A stretch of DNA of 38,647 bases, taken from NCBI GenBank assembly GCA_947177185.1, contig CAMWTJ010000014.1, positions 1 to 38,647 on the forward strand. The letters run 5' to 3'. This DNA comes from an uncultured Porphyromonadaceae bacterium (GTDB taxonomy: Bacteria > Bacteroidota > Bacteroidia > Bacteroidales > Muribaculaceae). The position numbers were made by a program, and so were the translations under genes. Positions 34,807 through 38,647 of this stretch are shown in pieces (within the stretch, counting starts at the first letter, position 1; each line of letters opens with the position of its first letter). Under the pieces are notes generated by a model. That model ran no database searches, had not been told where the DNA came from, and saw only the letters and a list, made by a program, of their open reading frames with translations.

Positions 34807-36277
34807 GGCGCGGCAGCGGGATGTGCTCGAAACGCACTATGGCCGCCATGTAGCCCGCCAGCAGCACGGCGCGCGCGGCGAACGCCGCGTGGCGCGGCAG
34901 GGGAGCCAGCGCGTGCACGCCCACGACGTACAGCACGGCCGCCAGCGCGCAGTAGGCCAGTATGCGGCCCACGGGATAGGGGATGGGGTAGTAGCGGCGC
35001 CCGGCGGCATAGCTCGCGAGCATCATGGCGCCGTAGCTGGCCAGCGACGCCCATGCGCAGCCCATGAAGCCTATGCGCGGCACCAGCGCCACGTTCAGCG
35101 CCACCGTCACGGCCAGGCCGAACAGCGAGAACCACGCGCCCCACATGGTGCGGTCGGTGAGCTTGTACCACAGCGAGAGGTTGAAGAACACGCCGTAGCA
35201 CAACTCGGCGAGCATGATCACCGGCACCACGGCCAGGCCGCTGAAGTAGCGCGGCGATATGAAATACTTGAGTATGTCGAGATAGTACGTCACGCCCAGG
35301 AATATGAGCATGGCGCACAGCACGAAATACTTCATGGCGTCGCAGTACGAGCGCGTGCGGTCTTCGCCGCTGTCGCGGCCGCGGGCAAATATGAAGGGCT
35401 CGTAGGCGAAGCGGAACGCCTGTATGAACATCACCATCACGATGGCTATCTTGTAGTTGGCGCCGTAGATGCCGAGCTGGCTCATGGCGTCGGCCGGGTC
35501 GGCCACCAGGTCGGGCAGCAGTATCTTGTCGATGGTCTGGTTCATCACGCCGGCCACCCCGAGCACCAGCAGCGGAGCCGAGTAGACTATCATCTCGCGC
35601 CACAGACGCAGGTTGAAGCGCCAGCGGAAGCCGCGAAGCTCGGGTATCATCAGCACGAAATTGGCCAGGGTGGCCACCAGGTTGCTCAGGAATATGTAGC
35701 CGATGCCGAAGTCAGGGTCGTAGAACCAGTCCACGCTGCCCGGCGCGTGTTTCATGAGCCACGGACACAGCAGTATGAAAAACAGGTTGAGGCCTATGTT
35801 TATGCCTATGTTGACCAGGCGCAGCATCGCGAAGCGCAGCGCGCGCCCGCGGAAGCGCAGGTAGCAGAAGGGCAGGCCGAGGAAGGCGTCGGCGGCCACG
35901 CACACTATCATCATGGCCGCATAGGAGGGGTGGTCGCCGCAGTGCAGCCACTCGCTCACGGGGCCGAGAGCGGCCAGCGCCACGGCCACGAACACGGCCG
36001 ATGTGGTGCCGACGCTTATCAGCACCGTGGAGTACACCTCCATGGGGTCGGGCCAGCGCTCGTGGTTGGCGAAACGGAAAAATCCCGTTTCCATGCCGTA
36101 GGTGAGCACGAGCAGCGCCACGGCCACCACGCTGTAGACAAACGTGACCACGCCGTACTCCGCCTGTGCGAACATGATGGTGTACAGCGGCACGAGGCAC
36201 CAGTTGAGGAAGCGCCCCACGATGCTGCTCAGGCCGTAGACGGCCGTGTCTTTTGCCAGACTTTTTATTCCTGCCAC
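34790..36277 (-). CDS. Polysaccharide / lipid-linked oligosaccharide flippase (Wzx/MATE-like)
   Basis: A 495-aa inner-membrane protein with about 12-14 hydrophobic segments, starting MAGIKSLAKDTAVYGLSSIVGRF. This N-terminus and the overall pattern (FLNWCLVPLYTIMF, APLLVLGVAGVMNQTIDKIL, a central YGANYKIAIVMVMFIQAFRF) are typical of polysaccharide biosynthesis/oligosaccharide flippase proteins of the MVF superfamily. It should move undecaprenyl-linked glycans across the inner membrane. In Bacteroides a close relative usually sits upstream of dut; here it is 22 kb away, behind a two-component system, with a 12-bp gap from the kinase gene. The specific glycan is unknown. Confidence 0.87.
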   Translation of the reverse strand: MAGIKSLAKDTAVYGLSSIVGRFLNWCLVPLYTIMFAQAEYGVVTFVYSVVAVALLVLTYGMETGFFRFANHERWPDPMEVYSTVLISVGTTSAVFVAVALAALGPVSEWLHCGDHPSYAAMMIVCVAADAFLGLPFCYLRFRGRALRFAMLRLVNIGINIGLNLFFILLCPWLMKHAPGSVDWFYDPDFGIGYIFLSNLVATLANFVLMIPELRGFRWRFNLRLWREMIVYSAPLLVLGVAGVMNQTIDKILLPDLVADPADAMSQLGIYGANYKIAIVMVMFIQAFRFAYEPFIFARGRDSGEDRTRSYCDAMKYFVLCAMLIFLGVTYYLDILKYFISPRYFSGLAVVPVIMLAELCYGVFFNLSLWYKLTDRTMWGAWFSLFGLAVTVALNVALVPRIGFMGCAWASLASYGAMMLASYAAGRRYYPIPYPVGRILAYCALAAVLYVVGVHALAPLPRHAAFAARAVLLAGYMAAIVRFEHIPLPRLSRRR

Positions 36278-36289
36278 GGTGGTATGCGT

Positions 36290-37780
36290 TTAGGATTTGT
36301 TTTCTTTGTTGTCGGTCGTCGGCGCCTTGGGCAGCGTGTAGGCGAACACGAGGCCGCCGGTGTCGGCGTTGCGCACGCTTATGCGTCCGCCGTGGGCCTC
36401 GACGGTGCTTTCCACTATGGGCAGTCCGAGCCCGGTGCCGCCCACTTTGCGCGAGCGTCCGGCGTCGATGCGGTAGAAGCGCTCGAAGAGATGCTCGAGA
36501 TGCTCGTCGCCCACGCCCACGCCGTTGTCGAAAAACTCGAAATGATAGAATTTTTCGTCCTCGCCAGTCAGGCGCACGCCGCACACGGTGCCGCGCGAGT
36601 AGGCCACGGCGTTGCGCACGAGGTTCATGAGCATGCCCGAAAGCAGGTTGTAGTTGCCCTGCACGTACACGCCGGGGCGCACGCCGTTTTCAAACGTGAG
36701 ATTGCCCAGGGTGCCGCTTTCCTCTATGTCGACGCCCACGCCGAACACTATGTCGTGGTAGTCGAGAGCCTCCACGTTGATGAGCGAGCTGCCGTCCTGC
36801 AGGCGCGAGATGGCCGTCACGTCGGCCACGAGCTGCGCGAGGCGGTCGGCGTGCTGCTGGGCCTTCACTATGAAGTGGTGTGCCGCTTCGGGGTCGATGT
36901 CGGGGGTGTTGACTATGGTGTCGAGATAGCCTTTGATGACGCCTATGGGCGTTTTCAGCTCATGGTTGATATTGTTGGTGAGCTGCCGCTTCACGCGGGC
37001 TTTCTCCTCCATGGCGTGCATGGCCACCTCGTGCTCGTGCTTGAGGCGCTCCAGGGCCTGAAGACGCTCTTGGTATATGTGCACTATCTGTCGGGAGATG
37101 TCGCCGAGCTCGTCGTGCGGATAGTCGGCCGAGGGCACGAAATCGGGGCTCGTGGCGGCTTTTTCGGCAAAGTCGCGGAGCATGCTGATGTTTCGTCCGA
37201 AATGGCGTGTGCTGTAGTAGCCTATGACGGTGAGCACCACGGCTATGCCGAGCATGATTAGCCAGAAATCCTCGCTTTTTTCGTCGAGCATCACTGATAT
37301 CTCGCTGTCGAAAGGCATCATGGCGTACACCTCGATGCGTCCGTCGGATGTGCGCGCCGCTTTGTAGAAGAAGTTGGCGTCGTTGTCCTGCACGTGCACC
37401 AGTTCGCCGGTGTTTTCGTCGGCCACTTCGCGCTGTATGATGGCTCCGTTGTTGTAGACGAGATTTCCGCGGTCGTAGACCGATAGGCACACTTTTTCGT
37501 ACAAGGGGTTTTCCTTGTAGTAGTTGGCCATGAAGTTGATGAAGGGCAGCGGGTCGAGTTCGTTCTCGTAGGCGTCGATGATGCGGCTGTTGATAAACTC
37601 CAGGGGCTCGCGCACGCGCGCGTCGTTTATCATTTCCATGTTGTGGCGCTGCCACAGTCCCATACCGGCCACCACCACCCACATGGCCACCGTGAGTGGC
37701 ACGAAGAGCTGCCAGTGGTAACTAACGTGCCTCCTTAAATCCGTAGCCGAATCCCTGGCGCGTGATGATGTGGTTGCCAT
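36290..37780 (-). CDS. Membrane sensor histidine kinase
   Basis: A 496-aa kinase with two membrane segments (about 24-43 and 173-188) flanking a periplasmic sensor domain of about 130 residues, a HAMP-like linker, a DHp domain with NINHELKTPIG (phosphorylated His273), and a full ATPase domain (N box NLVRNAVAYS, G1 DNGVGVGDEHLEHLF, F box ERFYRID, G2 GGTGLGLPIVE). ATG 37780 is needed to include the first membrane segment, so the gene overlaps the 3' end of the response regulator by 59 bp. An SD-like AAGGAGG occurs within the overlap, but no start codon follows at a usable distance. Signal and targets are unknown. Confidence 0.93.
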   Translation of the reverse strand: MATTSSRARDSATDLRRHVSYHWQLFVPLTVAMWVVVAGMGLWQRHNMEMINDARVREPLEFINSRIIDAYENELDPLPFINFMANYYKENPLYEKVCLSVYDRGNLVYNNGAIIQREVADENTGELVHVQDNDANFFYKAARTSDGRIEVYAMMPFDSEISVMLDEKSEDFWLIMLGIAVVLTVIGYYSTRHFGRNISMLRDFAEKAATSPDFVPSADYPHDELGDISRQIVHIYQERLQALERLKHEHEVAMHAMEEKARVKRQLTNNINHELKTPIGVIKGYLDTIVNTPDIDPEAAHHFIVKAQQHADRLAQLVADVTAISRLQDGSSLINVEALDYHDIVFGVGVDIEESGTLGNLTFENGVRPGVYVQGNYNLLSGMLMNLVRNAVAYSRGTVCGVRLTGEDEKFYHFEFFDNGVGVGDEHLEHLFERFYRIDAGRSRKVGGTGLGLPIVESTVEAHGGRISVRNADTGGLVFAYTLPKAPTTDNKENKS

Positions 37781-38435
37781 ATTCGCCGAGCTTTTTGCGC
37801 AGACGGGTGATGTTGGTGTCGATGGTGCGGTTTGTCACCACCACGTCGTCGCCCCATACCTGTGTGATTATTTCCTCGCGTGAGTAAATGCGGTTGGGAT
37901 GGCGCAGGAAGAACAGCAGCAGGTCGAACTCCGTGCGCGTGAGCGGCACTTCGTTGCCTTCCATGTAGCATATTTTCTGGTTGAGGTCTATGCACAGGTC
38001 CTCGAACACCACGTCGGGCTCTTTGTCGGCGTTTTCCGACGCGGCCTGCGCGGCGCGCTCGTTGAGGCTGGTGCGGCGCAGCACTGCGCGCACTCGGGCC
38101 AGCACCTCGCCTATGACGAAGGGCTTCGTCACATAGTCGTCGGCGCCTATGTTGAGGCCCATCACCTTGTCGTCCTCGGCGCCGAGGGCCGAGCAGAAGA
38201 TTATGGGCGTGAATTCCGTGGCGGGGTTGTTGCGCACGCGTTTTGCAAAATCAAATCCGCTGATGCGCTCCATCATTATGTCGACCATTATCAGGGTATA
38301 GGCGCTGAGGTCCTTCTCCAGCGCTTCTTCGGCGCTGTAGGCGCAATCCACGTCGTAGCCTTCTTTTTCAAGATTGAATTTCAGGATTTCGCAGATAGCT
38401 TCTTCGTCGTCTATTACCAGTATTTTGATTCTCAT
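37722..38435 (-). CDS. OmpR/PhoB-family response regulator
   Basis: A 237-aa transcription regulator. The receiver domain has the acidic pair Asp9-Asp10 (ILVIDDEE), the phosphoacceptor Asp52 (LIMVDIMM), the conserved Ser in FCSALGAEDDKV and the TKPF lysine. The C-terminal winged helix is typical (PLTRTEFDLLLFFLRHPNRI, SREEIITQVWG, RTIDTNITRLRKKLG). ATG 38435 gives the family-typical MRIKILVIDDE; in-frame ATGs further up lie before the predicted transcript start at 38458. It forms an operon with the histidine kinase and flippase genes. Targets are not visible from this sequence. Confidence 0.95.
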   Translation of the reverse strand: MRIKILVIDDEEAICEILKFNLEKEGYDVDCAYSAEEALEKDLSAYTLIMVDIMMERISGFDFAKRVRNNPATEFTPIIFCSALGAEDDKVMGLNIGADDYVTKPFVIGEVLARVRAVLRRTSLNERAAQAASENADKEPDVVFEDLCIDLNQKICYMEGNEVPLTRTEFDLLLFFLRHPNRIYSREEIITQVWGDDVVVTNRTIDTNITRLRKKLGEYGNHIITRQGFGYGFKEAR

Positions 38436-38461
38436 CTTAAATCGTAAGTGGGTTCGGACCT

Positions 38462-38469
38462 CAAAGTTA
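38462..38469 (-). promoter_or_regulatory. -7 box of the two-component operon
   Basis: Minus-strand TAACTTTG matches TAnnTTTG. The transcript would start near 38458, about 23 nt before ATG 38435. No clear -33 TTTG is found at 19-21 bp. Confidence 0.6.
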
Positions 38470-38564
38470 GCATATTTCGATTGAAATAAAATGTTAATGC
38501 GTGTTAAATACATGGCAATTCCAAAACAATACGGCTCATACGCATGTTTCAATGTCAAAGCTAC

Positions 38565-38572
38565 TATATTTG
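38565..38572 (+). promoter_or_regulatory. Plus-strand -7 box reading out of the window
   Basis: TATATTTG matches TAnnTTTG, divergent from the two-component operon. Transcription would begin near 38576. The -33 region is weak. Confidence 0.5.
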
Positions 38573-38614
38573 CACTGTGTTTTTCATGGTATTTAGATTT
38601 AAGGTTAAAGTTTT

Positions 38615-38647
38615 TCGGTTGTCGTGAGACAGCCGATTTTCTTTTTT
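38615..38647 (+). terminator. Terminator-like hairpin at the right edge
   Basis: TCGGTTGTC and GACAGCCGA pair over 9 bp (one G-T wobble) around a GTGA tetraloop of the GNRA class, followed by TTTTCTTTTTT to the window end. It lies about 40 nt after the predicted plus-strand transcript start, so it could end a very short RNA or act as a leader attenuator for a gene outside the window. Confidence 0.65.

Noticed and set aside
34823-37261. 812-aa plus-strand frame opposite the flippase and histidine kinase genes
   Set aside because: It lies entirely antisense to two well-supported genes, is His/Val/Glu-rich and shows no domain.
38436-38558. Longer N-terminus for the response regulator (start at 38558)
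   Set aside because: The added 41 residues precede the conserved receiver start and lie upstream of the predicted transcript start near 38458.

Overview
This window looks like chromosomal DNA from a GC-rich member of the Bacteroidales; a Muribaculaceae-like gut lineage is my inference from the gene content and cannot be proven from the sequence alone. The indications are Bacteroidetes promoters (TTG at about -33, TAnnTTTG at about -7), short leaders without clear Shine-Dalgarno sites, type IX secretion (T9SS) C-terminal tails, a PorZ-like T9SS propeller protein, DUF3078 and DUF4292 proteins, a menaquinone-type MenG, and the Bacteroidetes nucleoside kinase with a threonyl-tRNA-synthetase-like N-terminus. 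Most of the 24 protein genes are housekeeping genes and nearly all look intact. I found no rRNA, tRNA, CRISPR array, insertion sequence or prophage gene.

Layout: 1-140 holds a truncated copy of a dispersed repeat. 153-2932 (+) encodes two SurA/PpiC-type periplasmic chaperones. 3163-8321 (+) carries ybeY, mnmG, apt, dtd and the nucleoside kinase, with a perfect parS-like palindrome just after mnmG. 8322-8876 is a 555-bp non-coding block: two inverted copies of a repeat containing a GGAG-hairpin (REPIN-like), a strong isolated terminator and the metG promoter. 8877-15566 (+) runs metG, type I asparaginase, a tiny secreted protein that is little more than a T9SS tail, dut, a TPR protein and a DUF4292 lipoprotein, closed by a bidirectional terminator. 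15645-17737 (-) is menG followed by a DUF3078 outer-membrane barrel. 17738-18182 is an AT-rich divergent region with two inverted pairs of 9-mers phased at 12 bp, a candidate replication origin or operator. 18183-25534 (+) carries nadA, leuS, rdgB, porZ and an unknown gene. 25552-29143 (-) is an Lrp-type regulator, signal peptidase I, a WbqC-like protein and an acyltransferase, coupled by ATGA-type overlaps. 29365-31038 (-) is a secreted endonuclease I with a T9SS tail and an unusual leader. 31354-34806 (+) is an AddA-type helicase-nuclease. 34790-38435 (-) is a response regulator, histidine kinase and polysaccharide flippase operon. The right edge has a promoter and terminator that could bound a very small RNA.

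Together the genes cover translation (metG, leuS, ybeY, mnmG, dtd), nucleotide salvage and sanitation (apt, dut, rdgB, nucleoside kinase), cofactors (nadA, menG) and envelope biogenesis and secretion (SurA-like proteins, PorZ, LepB, DUF3078, DUF4292, TPR, flippase). The parS-like site and the AT-rich region 12 kb away both hint that the window may lie near the chromosomal origin. The most unusual signal is the repeat family at 1-72, 8322-8449 and 8515-8640, in which a 6-bp hairpin keeps its flanks and geometry while its stem sequence changes by compensatory pairs.
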